Assembly (NCBI GenBank): GCA_027340195.1
Contig: DAHWNE010000027.1
Location: forward strand, 1-11,193
DNA length: 11,193 bases
Reading direction: 5' to 3'
Source of the DNA: Acetobacteraceae bacterium
Lineage (GTDB): Bacteria > Pseudomonadota > Alphaproteobacteria > Acetobacterales > Acetobacteraceae
Part shown: positions 1-7,664 of the stretch, one piece after another
Layout: every line of letters begins with the position of its first letter
Numbering within the stretch: position 1 is the stretch's first letter
Notes under the pieces: generated by a model
What the model was told of the DNA's origin: nothing
Seen by the model: only the letters and a program-made list of their open reading frames with translations
The model's database searches: none
Program-made: the position numbers and the translations under genes

Positions 1-107
1 GCTGCCGACCTACCAACCAGAAGCCTCATACCCCCGGCCAAGGCCGAAGATAATAGCGCCAGCGCCAAAGCCAATCAAGACCCCAGCAACCGCGCCACAA
101 CCCCCAA

Positions 108-1124
108 CTACCCACCCAACCCCAAACCGTCAAGAGGGCGAAATCCGAATGTCGGCTGGAACTGGTGGTGGACCCGGAACCAGGCGACGAATCGCCCGAT
201 CCCCTCGGCCAGCGAGACGCGCGGCGCGAACCCGCAAAGCGACCCAATCGCGTCAACCGCGGCAAACGTCGCCTCCACATCCGCCTCCGGCCGCGGAGCC
301 TCGCGCACCACAGCCTTGCGACCGAGCCCCGCCTCGAGCAATTCGACCAGGGTGAGCACCGACTCAGCCTGATGATTTCCGATATTCAACACTCTCGACC
401 CGCCCGATGGCGGGCGATCCATGCAGCCGAGCACGCCGGCCACGATATCATCAATAAACGTGAAGTCCCGCTTCAGCCGCCCCCCATCATACAGCGTAAT
501 GGGCTCACCGAGCATGATCGCACGCGCAAAGGAATAATAGGCCATATCGGGACGTCCCCAAGGACCGTACACCGTGAAAAATCTCAATCCGGTCTGCGGG
601 ACCTGATACAAATGCTCATATGCAAACGAGAGGAGCTCATCCGCCCGCTTGGTCGCAGCATAGACCGACAACGGGCTATCCACCCGATCGGATTCATCGA
701 AGGGCAAGCGGCGATTCGCGCCGTAAACCGAGGACGAACTGGCATAGACCAGATGTCGCAATCGCGGCAGCGATCGCGCGACCTCGAGCATGACGAGATG
801 CCCCATCACGTTAGACTGCACATACGCGAAGGGGTCCACCAACGAGTACCGCACTCCGGCTTGCGCGGCCAAATGAACGATCACCTCGCAGTCGGGAATG
901 CCCGATCCAAGGCGCTCCATGGCAGCACGATCCGACACGTCCACCCGATGGAAGACAAATGCGGGATAGCGCGACAATCGCGACAGACGCGCCTGCTTCA
1001 GACGCACGTCATAATAGTGATTGACGTTATCCACGCCTATGACCGGGGTGCCTCTACGGAGCAACGATTCAGCGACATGATAGCCGATGAAGCCTGCGGT
1101 ACCCGTCACCAGGACCGGTGCCAT
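108..1124 (-). CDS. NAD-dependent sugar-nucleotide epimerase, UDP-glucuronate 4-epimerase type
   Basis: A 338-aa extended short-chain dehydrogenase (SDR) that probably interconverts UDP-glucuronate and UDP-galacturonate in the cytoplasm for surface polysaccharide synthesis. The Rossmann motif GTAGFIG lies at residues 8-14, followed by an acidic D32 suited to NAD. The catalytic set is the serine run near 130-132 plus Y155 and K159 in SVYAATK. The blocks SSSSVYGA, FFTVYGPWGRPDM (183-194) and KRDFTFIDDI are characteristic of UDP-glucuronate 4-epimerases. The start at 1124 is chosen because the Rossmann fold begins there; an upstream extension to 1229 would only read into dapA-like sequence. Its ATG overlaps the stop of the upstream lyase gene by one base (TGATG), and only a weak GAGCGGA lies upstream. 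The family normally ends near residue 320; here there is an unusual tail of about 16 residues rich in G, F and L. Family assignment is strong; exact substrate is inferred. Confidence 0.92.
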   Translation of the reverse strand: MAPVLVTGTAGFIGYHVAESLLRRGTPVIGVDNVNHYYDVRLKQARLSRLSRYPAFVFHRVDVSDRAAMERLGSGIPDCEVIVHLAAQAGVRYSLVDPFAYVQSNVMGHLVMLEVARSLPRLRHLVYASSSSVYGANRRLPFDESDRVDSPLSVYAATKRADELLSFAYEHLYQVPQTGLRFFTVYGPWGRPDMAYYSFARAIMLGEPITLYDGGRLKRDFTFIDDIVAGVLGCMDRPPSGGSRVLNIGNHQAESVLTLVELLEAGLGRKAVVREAPRPEADVEATFAAVDAIGSLCGFAPRVSLAEGIGRFVAWFRVHHQFQPTFGFRPLDGLGLGG

Positions 1125-2041
1125 CAGACCGTCCGCTCGAGCCCAAGGCCGCAGGCATCGAATGCCGCAAAAAGCGCGGTCTGCTGGGCCGGACTCAGAG
1201 GCAGATGCGGCGGCCTGATAGCGCTCCACCCGGGATCACCAGACAAACGGGCAACCAACGCCTTCAGGCCAGGAATAAGTGGAACCGACGTCACGGCCTT
1301 GCGAGTCGCCGTCAGCATCTCCTGCGCCGCCGCTCCCTCGGGCAAGTTCCAGGTTGCATAAACCCGCGCGCCGATCATGCAGTTCACATTCGCCGCCGCG
1401 GTGATACAGCCCGCCCCCCCGACCTGCATCATCGAACGAAGCAGACTGTCATCGCCCGCATAGACCTCGAAACCGTCGGCCGCGAAATTATCGGCATAAG
1501 ACTTGCTGTTGGAGTAATCACCGCTGCTGTCCTTGATGCCCTTGACCACTCCCGGAAATGCCGCAAGCAGTCGGGCGATCAGCGCGACGGAAAATCCGAC
1601 GACAGCCTGCTGCGGGAAATGATACAGATAGATCTTGATGTCCCCGCCCGTTCGCTGAATCACTTCGGAGAAATAGGCGAACAGCCCGTCGTCGGATGGA
1701 TTCTTGTAGTAGAATGGCGGTAGCAGCAACGCCCCCCGGCAACCCAGCTCAGCGGCACGCCTGGTCAGCAGCACGGTATCGGTCAGCGCGGTCGTGCCCG
1801 TACCCGGCAACAGCCGCGCGGGCGAGATTCCGCGCGCGACCATGCCTTCCATCACCGCGATCCGCTCCGAAATCCCGAGGCTGTTCGCTTCCCCGGTGGT
1901 CCCCAGTATCGCCAGATTGCTGCACCCGTTGGCCAGCAGCCAGCGGCTATGCGCGACCATACGGTCGATATTGACCGACAGGTCGGCGTTCATGGCCGTG
2001 AGGACGGCGGCATTCACGCCCCCGAACAAAGCATCCATCAT
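1124..2041 (-). CDS. Dihydrodipicolinate synthase family lyase/aldolase (DapA superfamily)
   Basis: A 305-aa class I, Schiff-base-forming TIM-barrel enzyme of the DapA/N-acetylneuraminate lyase superfamily. Visible motifs are GTTGE at 47-51 (T48 and T49 equivalent to E. coli DapA T44/T45), PPFYYKNPS at 108-116 (Y112 equivalent to Y107), catalytic Y140 in IYLYHFPQQ, and the Schiff-base lysine K170 in KGIKDSSGD. True DapA has YNVPxRTG, whose arginine (R138 in E. coli) binds the carboxylate of aspartate semialdehyde. Here the aligned residue is Q145, so lysine biosynthesis is doubtful and another 2-oxo acid aldol reaction is more likely. The start at 2041 has an AAGGAAC Shine-Dalgarno-like sequence about 8 nt upstream and overlaps the ycgN stop by 4 nt (ATGA). 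A second ATG follows immediately. It sits between ycgN and a sugar-nucleotide epimerase, which hints at sugar-acid metabolism but does not prove it. Confidence 0.9.
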   Translation of the reverse strand: MMDALFGGVNAAVLTAMNADLSVNIDRMVAHSRWLLANGCSNLAILGTTGEANSLGISERIAVMEGMVARGISPARLLPGTGTTALTDTVLLTRRAAELGCRGALLLPPFYYKNPSDDGLFAYFSEVIQRTGGDIKIYLYHFPQQAVVGFSVALIARLLAAFPGVVKGIKDSSGDYSNSKSYADNFAADGFEVYAGDDSLLRSMMQVGGAGCITAAANVNCMIGARVYATWNLPEGAAAQEMLTATRKAVTSVPLIPGLKALVARLSGDPGWSAIRPPHLPLSPAQQTALFAAFDACGLGLERTV

Positions 2042-2523
2042 TCATTTCGTTCCTTTGGTTTTGCACGCCGCGGGCGCGGCAAACATCCGGGCCACTCGGC
2101 CACATAATGCTCAAGCGGCCCCGCTTGCCGCTCGTCGATTGCGCGACCCCGAACCGATACCCCCGCCTGATGGACGGTCTCGGGATCTCCAGATACCAGC
2201 GGATGCCACCAAGCGAGATCCTTGCCTTCTGCCACCCGCCGATAGGCACAGGATGGCGGCAACCAATCCACCTCGCGCACCTCGTCAGGCGTCAGACTGA
2301 CACAATCCGGGACCCTGTGGCGGCGACGATCGTAGTCCTTGCAACGGCAGGTATCGAGGTTCAGCAGCAGGCACGCAACGGTGGTGAAGGCGAGCTCGCC
2401 CGTAGTCTCGTCCCGCAGCTTGTGCAGACAGCATCGACCGCAGCCGTCACAGAGCGATTCCCACTCCTCCCGGGACATCGCCTCGAGTCGCTTTGTTCGC
2501 CAAAACGGAGCAGGGCCTTCCAT
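2038..2523 (-). CDS. ycgN: YcgN-family (UPF0260) cysteine-cluster protein
   Basis: A 161-aa cytoplasmic protein of the UPF0260/YcgN family, close in length to E. coli YcgN. The signature [18 protein letters not shown] is followed by CDGCGRCC (C25, C28, C31, C32). Further conserved cysteines are C51, C59 and C61 in DTCRCKDY, C74 in VPDC, and C92 in LPPSCAYR. This pattern suggests metal or iron-sulfur binding, as in the related YkgJ zinc/iron-chelating families, but the biochemical role of the family is not established. The start at 2523 is kept because FWRTKR at residues 7-12 belongs to the conserved core; no strong Shine-Dalgarno sequence precedes it. It is first in a minus-strand cluster, diverges from ftsK, and overlaps the next gene by 4 nt. 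Confidence 0.93.
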   Translation of the reverse strand: MEGPAPFWRTKRLEAMSREEWESLCDGCGRCCLHKLRDETTGELAFTTVACLLLNLDTCRCKDYDRRRHRVPDCVSLTPDEVREVDWLPPSCAYRRVAEGKDLAWWHPLVSGDPETVHQAGVSVRGRAIDERQAGPLEHYVAEWPGCLPRPRRAKPKERNE

Positions 2524-2669
2524 ATGCTCAGCTTACTCTGGCGGCGCGGATGACGGAAGGACACCGATGGTCCCCGAGATTTTCCGGCTAACCCTGCCGC
2601 CAGGCCTCGGGCAGGCGCCCCTCGGACCGCCGCCCCCATCGCGCCCGACCGGTGCGCCAACAAAAGCCA

Positions 2670-2697
2670 GTGACGGCAGCCGCTTCCAGGCTATAAT
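2670..2697 (+). promoter_or_regulatory. Sigma70-like promoter for ftsK
   Basis: A perfect -10 hexamer TATAAT lies at 2692-2697, with a 4/6 match to the -35 consensus (GTGACG, 2670-2675) 16 bp upstream. Transcription would start near 2704, giving a 5' leader of about 35 nt. It stands out because the surrounding DNA is GC-rich and TATAAT is rare in such sequence. It lies in the divergent gap between ycgN and ftsK and points at ftsK. Seen by eye only; no start site has been mapped. Confidence 0.6.
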
Positions 2698-2722
2698 CGA
2701 TCTTATACCTGAGCGCACAGTC

Positions 2723-2730
2723 AGAGAAGG
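2723..2730 (+). promoter_or_regulatory. Ribosome binding site of ftsK
   Basis: AGAGAAGG ends 8 nt before the ATG at 2739. This purine-rich Shine-Dalgarno-like sequence supports that start, which is also where the N-terminal membrane domain begins. Confidence 0.7.
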
Positions 2731-2738
2731 CTTCCTGC

Positions 2739-5189
2739 ATGGCGTCCGCCCGTACCGCCCCGGCCGACACTCATCGCATCATCTCCGCCGCGCTGCGCGA
2801 TCAACTCCGTCGCCGCGCCAGCGATCTCGGCGCCCTTCTGCTTGCCGGCATCGGCCTGACTTTGCTCCTCGCGCTGACCAGCTACCACCCGGCCGACTCG
2901 TCATTCGACACTGCCAGTGGCACCGCCGCCCACAATCTGGCAGGTCCGATCGGCGCAATGGCATCCGACCTGTTGTTACAGGGCTTCGGCATTGCGGGGG
3001 CCATCCCCGTCCTGGCATTCCTCGCCTGGGCGGTCCGGCTGTCATCGCATCGGAGCGTTGGCAGCCTGACCGTCCGGCTCGCCGCCATGCTGCTGGCGAT
3101 GCCGACCGTCGCGGCCACGCTGCAAAGCGTGCGACAGCTCGCCGACCAACCCTGGCCAACCCCGGCCGGACCCGGCGGAGCGGTCGGCCGCCTGCTCGCT
3201 CCCGCATCCTGGCTCGGATGGCACCATGGACCAGCGATCAGCCTGATCGCGTTGCTGATCGCCCCGTTGGGTATCGCGCTATCGACGACCCTGCTGCTGC
3301 TGACGTCCGGCCTGACAGGCGGTGAATGGAGGCTTGCATGGACTGGCACACGCCGCTTCGCGCGATTCCTGTTTACCGCCGGAAGGGTACCTCTGTTCGA
3401 CCGGGCCGCAACGCTCATCGCCGCCCCTGCAAAGCCCGCTTGGCCAACTTGGTTCCGGTCGCGCGAGGAGCGACCCGCGCCACCCGTCGTTCCCGAAGCA
3501 AGGCGGGAGCCATCTCTGGTACCGCCCATCCCGCCCACTCCGGCGGAGCCGCCCACCATCGGCAGGTTGGCGGCGGCCCCTGCCGCGCCGACGGCGACCG
3601 GCACGGGCCCATCTCGTACGATCCGTTCGGTCGGGACGGTTCGCCCGGCCCTCCAACCTGCATTGCCGCTGGCCGAACAGGGCTGGCGCTATCCGCCGCT
3701 GGACCTGCTTAAACCCGCGCCCGCCCGCGCCGCGACAGCGCCGTCACCCGAAGCGCTGGACGCGAATGCGCGCCTGCTGGAAACAGTCCTGTCCGACTAT
3801 GGCGTGCAGGGCAGCATTGTCGAGATTCGGCCTGGTCCGGTGGTCACGCTCTACGAGCTCGAGCCCGCTCCGGGTATCCGCAGTGCCAGGGTCATCGGCC
3901 TGGCGGACGATATCGCGCGCAGCCTGTCCGTCACAGCGGTGCGGATCGCCACCGTTCCCGGGCGCAACGTCATCGGCATCGAAGTCCCGAACGCGAAGCG
4001 CGAAACGGTATTCCTGTCGGAGATTCTCGGCGCCGAGGCGGTCCAGAAGCACGCCGGCCGGTTGGCGCTTGCTCTTGGCAAGGACATCTCGGGCGCGGCA
4101 GTAGTGGCCGACCTACAGCGAATGCCGCATCTGATGATTGCCGGAACCACCGGCTCCGGCAAGTCGGTCGGTGTCAACGCGATGATCCTGAGCCTGCTTT
4201 ACCGGCTACCGCCCGACCAGTGCCGGCTCATCCTGATCGATCCCAAGATGCTTGAACTGTCGATGTATGAGGGCATTCCTCATTTGATGGCACCGGTGGT
4301 CACCGAGCCCGCCAAGGCGGTGACGGCGCTAAAATGGACGGTGCGGGAAATGGAACGACGCTACCGCGCCATGAGCCAGCTGAACGTGCGCAATATCGGC
4401 GGATTCAACGATCGGGTGGCCGAGGCTCGCGCGCGCGGCGAAGTGGTCACCCGTCGCGTGCAGACGGGCTTCGATCCCGAAACCAATCGCCCCACATTCG
4501 AGGAGCAGCCGCTCGCGCTCGAGCCGATGCCATTCATCGTCGTGGTCGTCGATGAGATGGCCGACCTGATGATGGTGGCGGGCAAGGATATCGAAGCAGC
4601 GGTGCAGCGTCTGGCGCAGATGGCGCGCGCGGCCGGCATCCATGTGATCATGGCCACGCAGCGACCTTCGGTCGATGTCATCACCGGCACCATCAAGGCC
4701 AACTTCCCCACCCGCATCAGCTTCCAGGTGATCTCGAAATTCGACAGCCGGACCATCCTCGGCGAGATGGGCGCGGAACAGCTGCTCGGCCAGGGCGACA
4801 TGCTCTACATGGCCGGAGGCGGCCGGATCACCCGCGTTCATGGTCCGTTCGTCTCGGACGAGGAAGTGGAAAAGGTGGTCTCATTTCTGCGTGAGCAGGG
4901 GGAGCCGGCTTATCTCGACGCAGTGACAGAACCGGAGGCCGACGAGGGGTCGCCGTCGATCCTCCCCGGCAATGAAGGCAGCGAGGATGCCGGCCTTTAC
5001 CCCCAGGCGGTCGGGATCGTGATCCGGGAGGGCAAGGCGAGTACCTCGTTCCTCCAGCGGCATCTCAACATCGGCTACAATCGTGCCGCCAAGCTGATCG
5101 AGCAGATGGAGAAGGAAGGCATCATCAGTCCAGCGAACCACGCCAACAAGCGCGAGGTGCTGGTCCATCGCGGCGTCGAGGAGCGCTGA
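2739..5189 (+). CDS. ftsK: FtsK/SpoIIIE family DNA translocase
   Basis: An 816-aa septum-anchored, ATP-driven double-stranded DNA pump that clears and aligns chromosome termini at division. The N-terminus has about four hydrophobic segments (roughly 30-48, 76-99, 109-128, 164-190). A Pro/Ala-rich linker runs from about 200 to 335 and the motor from about 340 to 735. Walker A is GTTGSGKS at 469-476 (K475). Walker B is VVVVDEMADL with D605/E606. The conserved block MATQRPSVDVITGTIKANFP follows. The winged-helix gamma domain, which reads polar DNA guide sequences, occupies about 754-816 (SFLQRHLNIGYNRAAKLIEQ). Length matches alphaproteobacterial and SpoIIIE proteins rather than the 1329-aa E. 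coli FtsK, whose linker is longer. It has its own TATAAT promoter and good ribosome site, and accA follows 49 bp downstream on the same strand. Confidence 0.97.
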   Translation: MASARTAPADTHRIISAALRDQLRRRASDLGALLLAGIGLTLLLALTSYHPADSSFDTASGTAAHNLAGPIGAMASDLLLQGFGIAGAIPVLAFLAWAVRLSSHRSVGSLTVRLAAMLLAMPTVAATLQSVRQLADQPWPTPAGPGGAVGRLLAPASWLGWHHGPAISLIALLIAPLGIALSTTLLLLTSGLTGGEWRLAWTGTRRFARFLFTAGRVPLFDRAATLIAAPAKPAWPTWFRSREERPAPPVVPEARREPSLVPPIPPTPAEPPTIGRLAAAPAAPTATGTGPSRTIRSVGTVRPALQPALPLAEQGWRYPPLDLLKPAPARAATAPSPEALDANARLLETVLSDYGVQGSIVEIRPGPVVTLYELEPAPGIRSARVIGLADDIARSLSVTAVRIATVPGRNVIGIEVPNAKRETVFLSEILGAEAVQKHAGRLALALGKDISGAAVVADLQRMPHLMIAGTTGSGKSVGVNAMILSLLYRLPPDQCRLILIDPKMLELSMYEGIPHLMAPVVTEPAKAVTALKWTVREMERRYRAMSQLNVRNIGGFNDRVAEARARGEVVTRRVQTGFDPETNRPTFEEQPLALEPMPFIVVVVDEMADLMMVAGKDIEAAVQRLAQMARAAGIHVIMATQRPSVDVITGTIKANFPTRISFQVISKFDSRTILGEMGAEQLLGQGDMLYMAGGGRITRVHGPFVSDEEVEKVVSFLREQGEPAYLDAVTEPEADEGSPSILPGNEGSEDAGLYPQAVGIVIREGKASTSFLQRHLNIGYNRAAKLIEQMEKEGIISPANHANKREVLVHRGVEER

Positions 5190-5238
5190 TCCCGCGGCCC
5201 CCTTGGCACCACCCGGCCCTGTGCTAAAGGCCCTAACC

Positions 5239-6189
5239 ATGCGCCAGTACCTGGACTTCGAGAAACCCCTCGCCGAGCTTGAAAGCAAGATCGACGAGTG
5301 GCGCCGGATGACCGAGCCGGGCGGGATCAACATCGCCGACGAGGTCGCCCGGCTGCGCGACAAGTCCGAAAAGCAGCTGCGCGCGACCTATGCCAAGCTC
5401 TCTCCGTGGCAACAGGTGCAGGTGGCCCGGCACCCGGACCGACCGAAAGCGACCGCCTATCTGTCGGGTTTGCTTACCGACTTCACTCCGCTCGGCGGGG
5501 ACCGCGGATTTGCGGACGACGCCGCCCTGATCGGTGGACTTGGACGTTTCCGCGGGCAGCCCGTCGTGGCGATGGGAACCGAGCGCGGCACCGATACCGA
5601 ATCCCGCGTCAAGCACAATTTCGGCATGGCGCGGCCGGAGGGGTATCGGAAGGCTCGACGCTTGGTTGAGCTCGCGGGTCGGTTCGGCCTGCCGGTCCTG
5701 AGCTTCGTTGACACGGCCGGCGCCTTCCCCGGCATCGACGCCGAAGCGCGGGGCCAAGCCGAAGCGATCGCGCGGGCGATCGAGGCTTTCCTGATGGCTC
5801 CGGTGCCGATCATCGCGGTCGTGGTGGGAGAGGGGGGCTCCGGGGGAGCGATCGCCCTTGCGGCCGGTGACCGGGTGATGATGCTTGAGCACGCCGTGTA
5901 TTCGGTGATTTCACCCGAAGGCTGCGCATCGATCCTCTGGCGTGACGCAGCGGCGGCGGCGCAAGCCGCCGAGGCGTTGCGTCTGACCGCGGCGGATCTG
6001 TTGCGGATGCGGTTGATCGATCGGCTGATCGCCGAACCGTTGGGTGGCGCCCATCGCGACCCCGAGGCCACGATCGCCTCGGTGGGTGACGCGGTCGCCG
6101 CCGCTTTCCCCGAGTTGCTGGCGATGGACCATGTGACCCGGATGGCACGGCGCGAGGAGAAGTTCCTCGCCATGGGCCGGGCGGGCTGA
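5239..6189 (+). CDS. accA: Acetyl-CoA carboxylase carboxyltransferase subunit alpha
   Basis: A 316-aa subunit that with AccD transfers the carboxyl group from biotin-BCCP to acetyl-CoA, giving malonyl-CoA for fatty acid synthesis. It is nearly the same length as E. coli AccA (319 aa). The start is the ATG opening MRQYLDFEKPLAELESKID, the typical AccA N-terminus, with AAAGG 8 nt upstream. An upstream TTG at 5203 would add 12 residues unlike the family. Crotonase-fold motifs are NFGMARPEGYRKA (127-139), FVDTAGAFPGIDAEARGQ (156-173), VVGEGGSGGA (196-204 region) and VISPEGCASILWRD (223-236), which form the oxyanion holes and the AccD interface. It lies 49 bp after ftsK with no visible terminator between, so co-transcription is possible. 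It converges with speE. Confidence 0.97.
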   Translation: MRQYLDFEKPLAELESKIDEWRRMTEPGGINIADEVARLRDKSEKQLRATYAKLSPWQQVQVARHPDRPKATAYLSGLLTDFTPLGGDRGFADDAALIGGLGRFRGQPVVAMGTERGTDTESRVKHNFGMARPEGYRKARRLVELAGRFGLPVLSFVDTAGAFPGIDAEARGQAEAIARAIEAFLMAPVPIIAVVVGEGGSGGAIALAAGDRVMMLEHAVYSVISPEGCASILWRDAAAAAQAAEALRLTAADLLRMRLIDRLIAEPLGGAHRDPEATIASVGDAVAAAFPELLAMDHVTRMARREEKFLAMGRAG

Positions 6190-6221
6190 CGCGGCCACCC
6201 CTGTATCGGGACCGAGGGCAA

Positions 6222-6235
6222 GACCCCCCAGGGTC
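6222..6235. terminator. Weak hairpin at the accA/speE convergence
   Basis: GACCC (6222-6226) and GGGTC (6231-6235) form a perfect 5-bp stem around a 4-nt loop in the 44-bp gap between the convergent accA and speE stop codons, overlapping the speE stop. No T-run follows on either strand, so it is a poor intrinsic terminator. It could help a Rho-dependent or bidirectional stop, or be chance in GC-rich DNA. Confidence 0.25.
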
Positions 6236-7106
6236 ACCGCCGGCCCGGCAGATGGCAGGCGATATAGGGCGGAAGTTGGAACGCCGCCGCATGGATCTCC
6301 GGCGTCCAATAACGAGTCGCCCCCAGAATTCCGGTCGCCTCGGCGCGACGGCGCAGCTCCTCCACCGGAACTTCAAGCAAACTTGGGTCTTTCGCTGCCC
6401 AGCCAAGTGTCATGAACCCGCCGACATAGGTCGGCACGGCGGCAAGGTAGGCCGTCACGCAGGGAAAGAAGCGCGCCCGGCGGCGGGACGTTTCGGCCAG
6501 TTCGTCAGCCTGCATGAACGGCACGCCGCACTGGTTCACCACCAGGCCCCGGGGCGTCAGGATCCGCGAGCAGTTGGCGTAGAACGCATCGGTGAACAAC
6601 ACCTCGCCAACGCCGATCGGATCGGTGGAGTCGACGATGATGACATCGAAGCTGGCATCGGGAGCGCGTTGGACATAGTCGATGCCATCGCCGACGATCA
6701 CCTCGGCGCGTGGATCTTCCCAGGCCGAGCCTCCGATCGTCGGCAGATACTGCTTCGATAGGGCGATGACATCGCCATCGATCTCGACCATCACGGCGCG
6801 GCGTGTAGTGCCATGCGCCAAAACCCGCTTCAGCACGCCGCCATCGCCGGCGCCGATGATGAGCACGTTCGCCGCGGCGCCGTGGGCGAACAGCGGCACA
6901 TGCGCGAGCATCTCCTGATAGACGAACTCGTCGGCCTCGGTGATCTGGACCACCCCATCGAGCAGCATCACCCGGCCGTGCGATCCGGTCTCCAGGATCA
7001 CGATGTCCTGGAACCGCGATTTGACGCGAGCCAGCGTCCGAGAGATGCGGAAGCGCTGTCCCCAGTCGGGGTAGAGCGTCTCATGCGCCCAGAGATCGGC
7101 CGACAT
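6234..7106 (-). CDS. speE: Spermidine synthase (polyamine aminopropyltransferase)
   Basis: A 290-aa cytoplasmic aminopropyltransferase that moves the aminopropyl group of decarboxylated SAM to a diamine, normally putrescine, giving spermidine and methylthioadenosine. It aligns closely with E. coli SpeE (288 aa). Features are the N-terminal WAHETL and LLDGVVQITEADEF, the nucleotide motif IIGAGDGG (83-90), MVEID with E108, VIVGDGIDYV (136-145), catalytic D159 and D162 in IIVDSTDPIG, AVPTYVGGFMT, and the C-terminal YWTPEIHAAAFQLP. The start at 7106 is chosen because [11 protein letters not shown] matches the family; a longer frame to 7415 would only read through speD. The ATG shares one base with the speD stop (TGATG) and has no good Shine-Dalgarno sequence, suggesting reinitiation after speD translation. 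Confidence 0.97.
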   Translation of the reverse strand: MSADLWAHETLYPDWGQRFRISRTLARVKSRFQDIVILETGSHGRVMLLDGVVQITEADEFVYQEMLAHVPLFAHGAAANVLIIGAGDGGVLKRVLAHGTTRRAVMVEIDGDVIALSKQYLPTIGGSAWEDPRAEVIVGDGIDYVQRAPDASFDVIIVDSTDPIGVGEVLFTDAFYANCSRILTPRGLVVNQCGVPFMQADELAETSRRRARFFPCVTAYLAAVPTYVGGFMTLGWAAKDPSLLEVPVEELRRRAEATGILGATRYWTPEIHAAAFQLPPYIACHLPGRR

Positions 7107-7555
7107 CAGACAACCAGGCCGCGGCGCTGCTCGGCCAGTTGGACCTGCGCAGGCCGGAACGCGGCCTTCAGCACCGGCAACGACAAATATGGGTTGCAGG
7201 CCCCGCACATAAAGATGTCGACTGCCGCGAAATCCCGCTCCGGCCACGTGTGAATGGAAATATGGCTTTCCGCCAACACCAGCACGCCGGAGACGCCGCC
7301 GTTGGGAGAGAAATGATGAAAATGCCCATGCAGAATCGTAGCGCCCGCGGCCTCGGCCGCGGCACGCAATGCAGCATCGATGGATCCCGGATCGGTGAGG
7401 TTGGATGCCCCCCATAGGTCCAGCAGCAGATGAGTGCCGGCGAACTGGACGCCGTCACGGGTAACGAAATAGTCCTTCGCCGCATCGGCGGCGGGGGCGA
7501 TCGGGCTGCTGCTCGGAGTCTCCGAGACCATCCCCAGCGGAGCGAGTGCGTTCAT
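7106..7555 (-). CDS. speD: S-adenosylmethionine decarboxylase proenzyme
   Basis: A 149-aa pyruvoyl-dependent decarboxylase of the small prokaryotic class (class 1B, Thermotoga/Bacillus type). It makes the decarboxylated SAM used by SpeE, the next gene. The autocleavage site is E96/S97 in [13 protein letters not shown], with S97 the future pyruvoyl group. H102 and C117 (in DIFMCGA) match the processing histidine and catalytic cysteine of the T. maritima enzyme (S63, H68, C83), all at the same offset of 34. The core starts at [11 protein letters not shown] (40-50). The roughly 39 residues before it are an extension, of which the first 25 look disordered. ATG 7555 has AGGG 5 nt upstream; an internal ATG at codon 9 is an alternative. 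The gene overlaps speE by one base and is preceded by a structured leader. Confidence 0.96.
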   Translation of the reverse strand: MNALAPLGMVSETPSSSPIAPAADAAKDYFVTRDGVQFAGTHLLLDLWGASNLTDPGSIDAALRAAAEAAGATILHGHFHHFSPNGGVSGVLVLAESHISIHTWPERDFAAVDIFMCGACNPYLSLPVLKAAFRPAQVQLAEQRRGLVV

Positions 7556-7581
7556 CCGTACCCTGTCCCTACCAGAAGACG

Positions 7582-7622
7582 GCCTTGGGGCAGCGCTGCG
7601 CGCTCACCCGGTCGGCCAAGGC
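7582..7622 (-). promoter_or_regulatory. Nested hairpin in the presumed speD 5' leader
   Basis: The arms GCCTTGG (7582-7588) and CCAAGGC (7616-7622) form a perfect 7-bp outer stem. Inside is a second perfect stem, AGCGC (7592-7596) with GCGCT (7600-7604), closed by a 3-nt loop. On the minus strand it ends 26 nt before the speD ATG, just upstream of its AGGG ribosome site. Such placement suits a translational or attenuation control element in polyamine synthesis. I do not recognise it as a named riboswitch. Perfect complementarity is seen; function is inferred. Confidence 0.4.
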
Positions 7623-7664
7623 GGGCGGATATGGAGAACCCGGGGCCATCGCGCAAGAGGGCAG

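Noticed and set aside
165..1361. 398-aa plus-strand open frame opposite the epimerase and the end of the DapA-like gene
   Set aside because: It is antisense to two genes with clear motifs, has Arg/His/Gln-rich low-quality composition and no recognisable domain. It is typical of open antisense frames in GC-rich DNA.
2533..2770. Two 60-61 aa minus-strand open frames between ycgN and ftsK
   Set aside because: They overlap each other in different frames, show no known motif, and cover the ftsK promoter and start. They look like chance frames.
2568..3325. Plus-strand frame beginning MVPEIFRLTLPPGLGQAPLG in the ycgN/ftsK gap
   Set aside because: It runs far into the ftsK coding sequence in another frame and becomes Arg-rich shadow sequence. 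It has no good ribosome site, and the ftsK promoter lies inside it.
5203..5238. TTG start for accA 12 codons upstream
   Set aside because: The added residues do not resemble AccA, while the ATG at 5239 has a correctly spaced AAAGG and the typical MRQYLDFEKP start.
6234..7415. Longer 393-aa start for speE
   Set aside because: The extra 103 residues are speD read in another frame. The family N-terminus begins at the ATG at 7106.
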